A stretch of 5,894 bases of DNA from Chloroflexota bacterium (lineage in GTDB: Bacteria; Chloroflexota; Limnocylindria; Limnocylindrales; CSP1-4): contig JAJYDP010000339.1 of assembly GCA_021777365.1 (NCBI GenBank), positions 1-5,894 on the forward strand, read 5' to 3'. Numbering within the stretch: the first letter of the stretch is position 1; every line of letters begins with the position of its first letter. A model generated the notes under the pieces. It was not told the origin of the DNA. It ran no database searches and saw nothing but the letters and a program-made list of their open reading frames with translations. Below are positions 1 to 5,855 of this stretch, one piece after another. Position numbers and translations under genes: made by a program.

Positions 1-157
1 GTGGTGGCCGGCGTTCGGCGAGCGCGTGATCCTGGAGAGCCGCCAGGACCTGTACCGTGGGCTCGGCCGGATCCTCGTCGCCCATCTCAGCATCGAGCTG
101 GGGGAGGCGATCGAGCCGTCGATGTTCCCCTGGGCGGCCGGCCGGCTGCCTGCCTGA
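1..157 (+). CDS. C-terminal fragment of probable TorD-family molybdoenzyme chaperone (partial, 5' end outside window)
   Basis: The frame starting at base 2 is open from the window edge to a TGA at 155-157 and encodes the last 51 residues of a protein. The tail reads WWPAFGERVILES, then DLYRGLGRILVAHLSIELG, and ends MFPWAAGRLPA. An aromatic W-x-P-x-F segment followed by a short helix with a D/P-x-Y-R-x-L-x-x-x-L pattern is what the C-terminal helices of TorD/DmsD-type chaperones look like. These cytoplasmic proteins bind apo-molybdoenzymes and their Tat signals before cofactor insertion. Context supports the call: the next gene is an Fe-S protein beginning on the base after this stop, followed by moaA. 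Only a fragment is visible and it contains no catalytic signature, so the family call rests on a helix pattern plus neighbours. Another all-helical accessory protein is possible. Confidence 0.45.
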   Translation, partial: WWPAFGERVILESRQDLYRGLGRILVAHLSIELGEAIEPSMFPWAAGRLPA

Positions 158-1330
158 GTGGACGGCCTGCGTCTCCTGGACGCGACCCTCCGGGCCTTCG
201 ACTCGAGGCTCCCGGACATCGTTCCGCCGCGCTGCACGGCGACCCGCTACCAGGCCAGCAAGTGCCGGCGCTGCCTGGAAGCCTGCCCCGCCGACGCGAT
301 CCGTCCATCGCCCTGGCTGACCGTCGACCCGGACCGCTGCACAGGGTGCGACGCGTGCGCCGCCGCCTGCCCCACGGGTGCGCTCGACGCACGGGAGCGC
401 CGCGCCGCCTGGCGCGCCGTCCTCACGGATCGCGCGTCAACCGGGGTGGTCACCGTGGCCTGCGCGCGGGCCGGTGGAGCGGCCGAGGGAGTGGCCGCCG
501 GCGCGTCCGCCGGTGTAACCGTGACGGCGAGCGATCCCGTGCTCCCTTGCCTCGGGGCGCTGGCGGCGGCCGACCTGGTGGCGGCGCGTGCCGCGGGTGC
601 GACAGAACTGCGGCTGCGGTCCGGAGACTGCGGCACGTGCCCCTCGGCCGGGGCGATGGAGCCCGCGGACCGGCGCCTGGAGGCCGCGATCGTCGCCCTG
701 GAGACGCTGGGGGCACCGCTCCGCGTGTCGGGAGAGGTGGCAGAGGAGTGGGCGCCGCATGACGCGCGCCGCCCCACGGGAGACGCCGTCTCGCGTCGGG
801 GCTTCTTCACGTTCGCCCGGATTCGCTCCCGGCGCGCGGTGTTGAACGTGCTCCCCGAGCGACGCACGGACGTGGCCGTCCTCCACGGTCACTCCACCCC
901 GCCCCCGGCCCACGCCCGACTCCTGGCCGACCTCGAGGTACTCCGGCCTGCCGGGACAGCCCCCATCGAGCTGTCCGCCGGCCTGCTGCCGCTGGCTGGG
1001 ATCTCCGTCGGCCCGGCGTGCGACGCCTGCGGGCTATGTGTCGCCTACTGCCCGCATGCGGCGCTCGACATCGAGGAGGCTCAGCCGCGGCTCGATGCGC
1101 GCCGGTGCACCGGCTGCGGACTGTGCGTCGAGGTGTGCCCGCCCGGGGCACTTGCCATGCGGGCCGCTCGGGTGCCCCTCGATGCGCCGCCGCGAGGGGA
1201 CGGCCTGCCGCTCGAGCGCGCCGGCCGGACCACCCGCGCCGCCGAGCCGGCATCTCCGGCCCGCGGACGCGACCCCGACGCCCGCATGCGCGAGGAAGCC
1301 GCGCGGCACCTGTATGGCCGCGCCCGATGA
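158..1330 (+). CDS. Multi-cluster 4Fe-4S ferredoxin-type protein
   Basis: This 390-residue cytoplasmic protein (no signal peptide or membrane segment) probably carries electrons for a molybdoenzyme. The N-terminal ferredoxin module has C26, C36, C39 and C43-P, with an unusually distant first cysteine, then a classical C61-x2-C64-x2-C67-x3-C71-P. A middle domain (about 95-195) has C102, PCLG at 130-133 (C131) and GDCGTCP at 156-162 (C158, C161), possibly a further metal site. A second ferredoxin module follows: C288, C291, C294, C298-P and C317, C320, C323, C327-P. The cysteines suit four [4Fe-4S] clusters, perhaps five. SRRGFF at 212-217 resembles a Tat motif but is internal and lacks a following hydrophobic stretch. 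The start is GTG, abutting the TGA of the upstream gene with no Shine-Dalgarno sequence, which suggests translational coupling. The stop overlaps the moaA ATG. The ferredoxin fold is certain from the motifs; the redox partner is inferred. Confidence 0.85.
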   Translation: MDGLRLLDATLRAFDSRLPDIVPPRCTATRYQASKCRRCLEACPADAIRPSPWLTVDPDRCTGCDACAAACPTGALDARERRAAWRAVLTDRASTGVVTVACARAGGAAEGVAAGASAGVTVTASDPVLPCLGALAAADLVAARAAGATELRLRSGDCGTCPSAGAMEPADRRLEAAIVALETLGAPLRVSGEVAEEWAPHDARRPTGDAVSRRGFFTFARIRSRRAVLNVLPERRTDVAVLHGHSTPPPAHARLLADLEVLRPAGTAPIELSAGLLPLAGISVGPACDACGLCVAYCPHAALDIEEAQPRLDARRCTGCGLCVEVCPPGALAMRAARVPLDAPPRGDGLPLERAGRTTRAAEPASPARGRDPDARMREEAARHLYGRAR

Positions 1331-1356
1331 GCGACTGGCCGCGCCCGATGAGCGAC
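1315..1356 (+). repeat. Perfect 21-bp tandem duplication across the Fe-S gene stop / moaA start
   Basis: Bases 1315-1335 and 1336-1356 are identical, two head-to-tail copies with no spacer. Each copy contains the overlapping ATGA that ends the upstream frame and opens moaA (1327-1330 and 1348-1351). The unit is seven codons, so both reading frames survive: the upstream gene still stops in the first copy, and MoaA read from the first ATG carries a duplicated Met-Ser-Asp joined by Trp-Pro-Arg-Pro. The most economical reading is replication slippage in an ancestor whose moaA began MSDETT. Confidence 0.95.
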
Positions 1357-2376
1357 GAGACGACGCCCGGGCCCGTGCTCGATGCGTTCCGGCGACCGCT
1401 CGCGGACCTGCGCGTCTCCGTGACCGATCGCTGCAACTTCCGGTGCACGTACTGCATGCCGGCCGACGTCTTCGGGCCCGACCACGCCTTCCTCCCGCGG
1501 GCGAGCGTCCTGACGTTCGAGGAGATCGAACGGGTCGTCCGGTGCTTCGCCGACCTCGGCGTCCGCAAGGTCCGGCTCACGGGCGGCGAACCGCTGGTGA
1601 GACGCGACCTGCCCGTGCTGGTACGGCGCCTCGCCGCTGTCCCGGGGATCGCCGACCTGACCATGACCACCAACGGGGCGTTGCTCCCGTCCCTCGCCCG
1701 GCCGCTCGCCGCTGCCGGGTTGCGACGCGTCACCGTGAGCCTGGACTCGCTGGACGACGCGGTCTTCGGGGCGATGAACGGCGTGAGCTTCCCGGTTGCC
1801 CGGGTGCTGGACGGGATCACCGCCGCCCGCGCCGCGGGACTTGCGCCCGTCAAGCTCAACTCCGTGGTGAAGCGGGGAGTGAACGAGGCGAGCGTGTTAC
1901 CACTGGCCCGTTTCGCTCGAGATCAAGGCCTTGTCCTTCGCTTCATCGAGTACATGGATGCAGGACGCACCAACGGTTGGCGCGTCGAGCAGGCAGTTCC
2001 GGTCGCCGAAATGGTGGCCGCACTTGACGCTGCCTTCCCGCTGGAGCCGCTGCCGCCGGCCTATCCCGGTGAGGTCGCGACCCGCTGGCGGTACCGCGAC
2101 GGCGCCGGTGAGGTCGGCTTCGTGGCCTCTGTCAGCCGGCCGTTCTGCCGGGGCTGCACGCGGGCCCGGCTGTCGGCGGACGGTCACCTGTACACGTGCC
2201 TGTTCGCGACGCGCGGCCGCGATCTGCGCCAGTTGCTCAGAAGCGGAGCCGATGAGGCGGTTCTCAGGTCGTCGGTCACGTCCGTCTGGCGCGCGCGCGC
2301 CGACCGGTACTCCGAGCTGCGCACGGCAGAGCGGGTGCACGCGCCACGGCCGGAGATGTTCGCGATCGGTGGATGA
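1327..2376 (+). CDS. moaA: GTP 3',8-cyclase (molybdenum cofactor biosynthesis protein A)
   Basis: This radical-SAM enzyme makes 3',8-cyclo-GTP, the first step of molybdenum cofactor synthesis in the cytoplasm. It has 349 residues from the ATG at 1327, close to the usual 320-350. The SAM cluster motif is C36-x3-C40-x2-C43, followed by TGGEPL at 85-90, TMTTNG at 112-117 and SLDSL at 138-142. KLNSV is at 176-180 and RFIEYMD at 205-211. The second, GTP-binding cluster has C274-x2-C277-x13-C291. The chain ends in Gly-Gly, the C-terminal tail required for activity in characterised MoaA. The start overlaps the upstream stop (ATGA), so coupled translation is likely. A second in-frame ATG at 1348, made by the 21-bp duplication, would give a 342-residue protein starting MSDETT; neither start has a visible ribosome binding site. 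No other moa gene lies in the window. All key residues are present. Confidence 0.97.
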   Translation: MSDWPRPMSDETTPGPVLDAFRRPLADLRVSVTDRCNFRCTYCMPADVFGPDHAFLPRASVLTFEEIERVVRCFADLGVRKVRLTGGEPLVRRDLPVLVRRLAAVPGIADLTMTTNGALLPSLARPLAAAGLRRVTVSLDSLDDAVFGAMNGVSFPVARVLDGITAARAAGLAPVKLNSVVKRGVNEASVLPLARFARDQGLVLRFIEYMDAGRTNGWRVEQAVPVAEMVAALDAAFPLEPLPPAYPGEVATRWRYRDGAGEVGFVASVSRPFCRGCTRARLSADGHLYTCLFATRGRDLRQLLRSGADEAVLRSSVTSVWRARADRYSELRTAERVHAPRPEMFAIGG

Positions 2377-2395
2377 GAACGGCCCTTCTCCTTGT

Positions 2396-2416
2396 CCACG
2401 CGTCCCGAGGGCGTGG
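2396..2416 (+). terminator. Weak hairpin downstream of moaA (possible terminator)
   Basis: CCACGC at 2396-2401 is complementary to GCGTGG at 2411-2416, giving a 6-bp GC-rich stem with a 9-nt loop 20 bases after the moaA stop, between convergent genes. No T-run follows, so it does not meet the usual intrinsic-terminator pattern. Position is the main support. Confidence 0.22.
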
Positions 2417-2489
2417 GGCTCGATCGTGGCGGCAAGGGCGGGTTCGAGCGCGCCTCCCGGGACGACGTCGCCGCGCAACGCCGTCGCGG

Positions 2490-2505
2490 CGCCGCCTACG
2501 CGGCG
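2490..2505 (-). terminator. GC hairpin enclosing the GT87 stop codon (possible terminator)
   Basis: CGCCGC at 2490-2495 pairs perfectly with GCGGCG at 2500-2505 around the tetraloop CTAC. The loop holds the TAG stop of the minus-strand glycosyltransferase gene (2496-2498). It sits at the end of converging transcription units and could work in either orientation. There is no flanking T-tract, and hairpins arise easily at this GC content. Together with the hairpin at 2396-2416 this is all that is visible in the 119-base convergent gap. Confidence 0.25.
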
Positions 2506-3779
2506 ACCGCGCGCCGGGACCGAACGGACCGCGCGGCTCCCGCCCTCATCGACGCGGCACACAGCAGCACCACGACCGCCAGCAGCACCACGGTGAACAG
2601 ATGTGAGGCGAGGGGCTGGTCGAGCAGGGTCACTGCCGACATGGCAGCGACCGCCACGGAGGCACGCCAGAAACCCGTGCCCGGGAGCGGCCAGATCGCC
2701 GGCAGCAGGAGGAAGACGAGCACGCAGTCCTGCACGAACAGGTTCGGATCCACCAGCAGGACGATGCCGATACCGGCCGCGAGCATCCGCCGGCCACCCT
2801 CGGACTCGAACCCGGGGCGCTGGAAGCGACAGGCAACCAGCCACAGCGCCACGAGCCCGGCGGCCAGCACGGCCCACAGCACGTCCATCGAGACGACGGC
2901 GCCCTGGCCCAGGAACCCGACGAGCAGCCCGTTCAGCCCCTCGGCGGTCGACAGGTCGCCCTGCCAGACGGAGCGTGCCACGGCGCCGGCGCCGTTGAAG
3001 TGGCTGACGCCGACCTGGACCAGGTACCCCACGTACGTGACGTAGGTGCCGATCCCTACGAACGGCAGGCTCGCCAGCGTGAGCGCGGCGCCGCCGGCGA
3101 ACGACCAGGCGACGGCAGCCCAGCGCCGGTCCAGCGCGAGTGCGAGGAGGGGCAGCGCGATCAGCTGCGGCTTGAGCCACCACGTTGCCAGCGCAAGCCC
3201 CGCCAGCCGCCACGAGCCCCGACGGGCCGCCTGGAGCGCGGCGAGACCCCCGAGCAGCATGGCGGCCGACCACTGCCCCTCGGCCAGCGAGTGGTAGGCG
3301 GGGAAGCTCAGCGCCAGGAGCAGCGCGCCGGCCACGCGCTCGCGTGCGGGCAGCGGGCGTGCGATCCAGGCACCGGCGGCGGCCAGCATCGCCAGGCTGA
3401 ACAGTGCCCAGGCGGCGCGCGCCGCCTGGGCCGGCAGCGCGGCCAGCGGGGCGAAGGCGACGGCGGCAAAGGGCGGGTTGATGAACGGCATGTAGCCGTT
3501 TGCCCCGACCGGCGACGGGATGATCGTCCGCTGGATCGACGTGATCGCGCCGGCGTCGTAGAGGCCGCCGGGATTGCCGTCGAGCACGAGCTTCCCGGCG
3601 GCGTAGAAGGCCAGGAAGTCGTGGTGGGTGCCGGCCGCCATGGGTGTCGCGAGTTCCACGACCAGGGCGGCGAGGAGCAGCGCGCCGATCGCGACCAGGA
3701 GAAGCGCCAGCGGCCACAGGAGGGGTCCGAAGGGGTCGTGCCTCTGGCGTCCGAGAGCTGCAGCGCCGGGGACGGTCAT
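2496..3779 (-). CDS. Polytopic membrane glycosyltransferase, GT87 / DUF2029 family
   Basis: This 427-residue integral membrane protein is of the GT-C fold. Known family members such as mycobacterial PimE transfer mannose from polyprenyl-phosphate-mannose to lipid acceptors on the outer face of the membrane. A first helix (about 18-43) leads to HHDFLAFYAAGKLVLDG at 52-68. D54 sits where the catalytic acidic residue of the first external loop is expected. MPFINPPFAAVAF follows at 97-109, then KPQLIALP at 203-210 and DPNLFVQDCVLVFLLLP at 344-360, all typical of DUF2029 proteins, with roughly ten or more hydrophobic segments overall. The C-terminus is a basic cytosolic-type tail. The ATG at 3779 is preferred over the upstream in-frame ATG at 3842 because the 21 intervening codons include GCA, CCA, TCT, CCT, CGA and ATA, unlike the GC-ending codons of the gene body. 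It lies 141 bases downstream of the sulfotransferase gene on the same strand, possibly cotranscribed. Sugar and acceptor are unknown. Confidence 0.85.
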   Translation of the reverse strand: MTVPGAAALGRQRHDPFGPLLWPLALLLVAIGALLLAALVVELATPMAAGTHHDFLAFYAAGKLVLDGNPGGLYDAGAITSIQRTIIPSPVGANGYMPFINPPFAAVAFAPLAALPAQAARAAWALFSLAMLAAAGAWIARPLPARERVAGALLLALSFPAYHSLAEGQWSAAMLLGGLAALQAARRGSWRLAGLALATWWLKPQLIALPLLALALDRRWAAVAWSFAGGAALTLASLPFVGIGTYVTYVGYLVQVGVSHFNGAGAVARSVWQGDLSTAEGLNGLLVGFLGQGAVVSMDVLWAVLAAGLVALWLVACRFQRPGFESEGGRRMLAAGIGIVLLVDPNLFVQDCVLVFLLLPAIWPLPGTGFWRASVAVAAMSAVTLLDQPLASHLFTVVLLAVVVLLCAASMRAGAARSVRSRRAVAA

Positions 3780-3920
3780 GCGTATTCGGATTCCAGGAGA
3801 GCGGCCGGCGGCTGCGGGTGCATGTCCCGGCGATGGTGCCATGTCCCGCCGGTGGCTGCCTCGCGGCGGCTGGCGCCCGGTCCCGGACCCGGACCGCGAA
3901 CGGCGCCCGCCCGCGCACCG
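3780..3920. other. Intergenic spacer between sulfotransferase and GT87 genes, with an imperfect direct repeat and a hairpin
   Basis: These 141 bases separate two minus-strand genes and encode no convincing protein. GGTG-CATGTCCCG at 3817-3829 recurs with one extra base at 3835-3848, an imperfect direct repeat of 18-19 base period. CGGTCC at 3878-3883 and GGACCG at 3891-3896 form a 6-bp stem with a 7-nt loop just after the sulfotransferase stop. The hairpin could attenuate or end that transcript and the repeat could bind a protein; neither role is shown by sequence alone. No clear -10/-35 pair is visible for the glycosyltransferase. Confidence 0.35.
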
Positions 3921-5510
3921 TCACGCTGCGGCGGACGGGGATGGACTGCCGCCGGTGGCAACCACGGACGACGTGCCCAGCACACGGCCCGACGCGTCGG
4001 AGGCCCGCACGGCGACCAGGGATGCAGGGGAGGAGAGCCTGATGATGGTCTCGAAGCCCGATCGAAGGGCGGATGCGGCGATGGCAAGGGAATCGGCGCG
4101 CTCGCCGGCCAGCACGTCCCAGCGCACCACCTCGGTCGCGCCGTTCCAGCTCGCGTAGACGGTGAGCGACCCGCCCCCCGGGTCCACCGCGACCGCGGGG
4201 CTGTCGGCCGGCTCTCCGAGCCACTCGCAGCGGAAATCGCGGTACGACTGGACCGCGGCCGGGAACGCGGCATCGAAGAGGAGGCGGCCATCCGGGGAGA
4301 ACTCGCTGCAGTACGGCGTGCTCCCCCAGCCCACGAAGAGGTTGCCGTTGGCAAGCAGCTGGACGTTGCCCTGGCTGGCGACCAGGTCGGGCCGGGGCCG
4401 CGTGTACGCGCGCACGAGGTCGGCGGTCATCGCCGTCTCGTCGAGGCGCAGCACGAGCGCCCGGGCGGGGACGGGGGGCGCCTCGTCGTCGAAGACGGTC
4501 AATGTCCCGTCGGCCTGGACGCGTGCGTCGTGCTGCCAGCCGAAGGACGCGCCGGGGCCAATTCGGAAGTCGTTGCGCTGGCCACCGAGGCGCCAGGCGA
4601 TCGTCCCGGTGGGCCGGTCGATCCGGTAGATAGTCGAGGTGTTACGGGCCGACACCAGGAGGCTGCCGTCGGGCTGCAGCTGGATGGCGTTGGTGTGCAC
4701 GTAGTCGTAGGCCGACCCGGCCGTCTTCGGGGCGCCGGCGAGGGACTCGTCGAGCGCGATATGGTCGATCGCGTGCCAGTCCCAGAGCAGGGCGCCCGTC
4801 GCGATGTCGACCTCCTGGATCGTGCAGTCCAGGACCGGCCACGGGAGCGGGCTGCCACCGGCGAGCTTCTGGCTGCCATCGACGATCACGTCGGCGAAGA
4901 AGAGCGCGGTGCCCTGCGGGGTGATCTGGAACTCGTGCAGGTCCACGGTCCGGCCGTTTCCGGCCTTGATCCTGGCGACCTCCCGGTAGCTGCCGTCTGC
5001 GATCACGCACTCGCCCGAGCCGATGCCCCCGTTTGTCGTCCCCTCCCACCAGGTCAGCACCGGCCGGCCGAGGTACTGGGCCACCCGAAAGTCGGTGGCG
5101 TGCTGGCCGGTGTCCGGCCGCATCCAGATCAGCTCGCCGGTGTTGTCGATGATGGTCGGACCGTCGGCACCGGCGCCGTTGTTCGGCGTGAGGAAGATGT
5201 ACCCGGGGGCGACGTCTCGTGCCGGGGTGCCGACCGAGACCACCGGCGGCGCCAGGTCGGGGCGCGAGCGGAAGCTGCGCCGGACGGTCGACGCGCTCGA
5301 ACCGCTGGCATCGGTGCCCCCCGGCGGTGCCTCGCTTGCGAGCGCCGCCAGCAACGGGCCGGCGCTCGGCGATGATTCGGGCCCGCCGCCCGCGCCGCGG
5401 GCGAGTCCGTACACTGCCGCGCCCGCCGGTACGCTGCCGACCGCGAGGATTCCGACAGTCCTGAGGAAGCGGCGCCGCGTCCACGCGCGCGACGACAGGT
5501 TCGTCTCCAT
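3921..5510 (-). CDS. Tat-exported arylsulfotransferase-family (ASST) protein
   Basis: This 529-residue protein matches arylsulfotransferases, beta-propeller enzymes that move sulfate between phenolic compounds without PAPS. The N-terminus has a twin-arginine signal, TRRRFLRT at 11-18 plus a hydrophobic stretch (19-36), so it should be exported folded and may stay membrane-tethered since no clear cleavage site is visible. Propeller-type repeats span about 98-430, including DLHEF at 190-194, VHTNAIQLQPDGSLLVSARN at 271-290, GTIAWRLGG at 302-310, QHDARVQADG at 326-335 and GNVQLLANGN at 381-390. By order and spacing H192, H272, R289 and H327 may match the His-His-Arg-His active site of E. coli-type AssT, with H327 as the sulfated histidine; this is inference. 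A C-terminal Ig-like segment (about 447-517) contains ASWNGATEV. The ATG at 5510 places the RR motif normally; an ATG at 5543 would add 11 residues with poorer codons. Substrate unknown. Confidence 0.85.
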   Translation of the reverse strand: METNLSSRAWTRRRFLRTVGILAVGSVPAGAAVYGLARGAGGGPESSPSAGPLLAALASEAPPGGTDASGSSASTVRRSFRSRPDLAPPVVSVGTPARDVAPGYIFLTPNNGAGADGPTIIDNTGELIWMRPDTGQHATDFRVAQYLGRPVLTWWEGTTNGGIGSGECVIADGSYREVARIKAGNGRTVDLHEFQITPQGTALFFADVIVDGSQKLAGGSPLPWPVLDCTIQEVDIATGALLWDWHAIDHIALDESLAGAPKTAGSAYDYVHTNAIQLQPDGSLLVSARNTSTIYRIDRPTGTIAWRLGGQRNDFRIGPGASFGWQHDARVQADGTLTVFDDEAPPVPARALVLRLDETAMTADLVRAYTRPRPDLVASQGNVQLLANGNLFVGWGSTPYCSEFSPDGRLLFDAAFPAAVQSYRDFRCEWLGEPADSPAVAVDPGGGSLTVYASWNGATEVVRWDVLAGERADSLAIAASALRSGFETIIRLSSPASLVAVRASDASGRVLGTSSVVATGGSPSPSAAA

Positions 5511-5553
5511 GCTCGTCGACCCCACTCGTGAATGGCTGCCCATGCGTCCGGGC

Positions 5554-5577
5554 GGGGAGGCGACGTCGCGTCTCCCC
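5554..5577 (-). promoter_or_regulatory. Bulged inverted repeat upstream of the sulfotransferase gene
   Basis: GGGGAG (5554-5559) pairs with CTCCCC (5572-5577) and GCG (5560-5562) with CGC (5567-5569), leaving an ACGT tetraloop and a 2-base GT bulge. This gives 9 base pairs, nearly all G:C, 44 bases ahead of the preferred ATG of the sulfotransferase gene. It could be an operator or an RNA structure in the leader. Its position is suggestive but no regulator is known. Confidence 0.4.
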
Positions 5578-5610
5578 CGGAGCAGTGAGTGCGCCGTGCG
5601 CGCCGCGCAG

Positions 5611-5624
5611 CAGTCGGTCGACTG
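5611..5624. promoter_or_regulatory. 14-bp perfect dyad, operator-like
   Basis: CAGTCG (5611-5616) and CGACTG (5619-5624) are exact reverse complements separated by two bases. The dyad is about 100 bases upstream of the sulfotransferase start, a sensible place for a dimeric repressor or activator site. Short dyads occur by chance in GC-rich DNA, so this is a candidate only. Confidence 0.3.
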
Positions 5625-5840
5625 TGCCTCCGTCGAGATGGTCGCGAACGAACCTGCAAGCTGCCTGAAAGGCCGGTTCGACAGCCGCCCGTGTCGGCGC
5701 CGTGCGCAAGCTCTGCGCCTGCCGGGGCGATCAGGCACCCAGGGTGACACCTGGAGCGGCCAGGGCGGCCGCGCGGCCCTCGCGACCCGCGATCGCCCAC
5801 GGCGGAACGGTGGCCCCGCGCCGTTCTCGCGGACCACGGC

Positions 5841-5846
5841 TAGACT
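5841..5846 (+). promoter_or_regulatory. Candidate -10 box of the tRNA-Leu promoter
   Basis: TAGACT lies nine bases before the first base of the mature tRNA, close to the TANNNT -10 consensus and in one of the few A/T-containing stretches nearby. No good -35 hexamer is seen 16-18 bases upstream, so the assignment rests on sequence and position alone. Confidence 0.35.
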
Positions 5847-5855
5847 CGTGCGGGC

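Larger units (their letters stand above)
5511..5855. other. 345-base intergenic region between the divergent sulfotransferase and tRNA-Leu genes
   Basis: I see no convincing gene here. Open frames cross it on both strands, but none combines a plausible start, GC-biased third positions and a recognisable protein. It should hold the minus-strand promoter of the sulfotransferase gene and the plus-strand tRNA promoter. It contains dyads at 5554-5577 and 5611-5624, a 5-bp hairpin at 5762-5780 (AGGGC/GCCCT, 9-nt loop) and a tight one at 5780-5792 (TCGCG-ACC-CGCGA). No clear -10/-35 pair is found on the minus strand, and I recognised no riboswitch consensus. Confidence 0.6.

Noticed and set aside
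790..811. Twin-arginine-like motif SRRGFF inside the Fe-S protein (residues 212-217)
   Set aside because: It is in the middle of the chain and followed by charged residues (ARIRSRR), not a hydrophobic segment, so it is not an export signal.
1897..4224. Open frame of 775 codons on the minus strand spanning moaA, the GT87 gene and the end of the sulfotransferase gene
   Set aside because: It overlaps three well-supported genes in other frames and its translation is Arg/Gly/Pro/Ala-rich without domains.
3000..5375. Open frame of 791 codons on the plus strand, antisense to the glycosyltransferase and sulfotransferase genes
   Set aside because: It is low-complexity in composition (rich in Arg, Gly, Ala, Asp, Glu), has no recognisable domain and lies opposite two genes with clear family motifs. 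Long antisense frames are expected at this GC content.
5670..5690. GGTTCGA (5674-5680) in the intergenic region, resembling a tRNA T-loop
   Set aside because: No acceptor, D or anticodon arms can be drawn around it on the plus strand; a chance match.
4642..5709. Minus-strand frame starting at 5709 whose first 60 codons lie in the intergenic region and look somewhat protein-like
   Set aside because: Its third-position GC is visibly lower than in the real genes, it continues into the sulfotransferase gene in the wrong frame, and no family is recognised.
5511..5837. Longer start of the sulfotransferase frame at 5837, or at 5543
   Set aside because: The extra 109 residues are Arg/Pro-rich, with no domain and poor codon bias, and would bury the Tat signal. 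The ATG at 5543 adds 11 residues and cannot be fully excluded, but has rarer codons and no better ribosome binding site.
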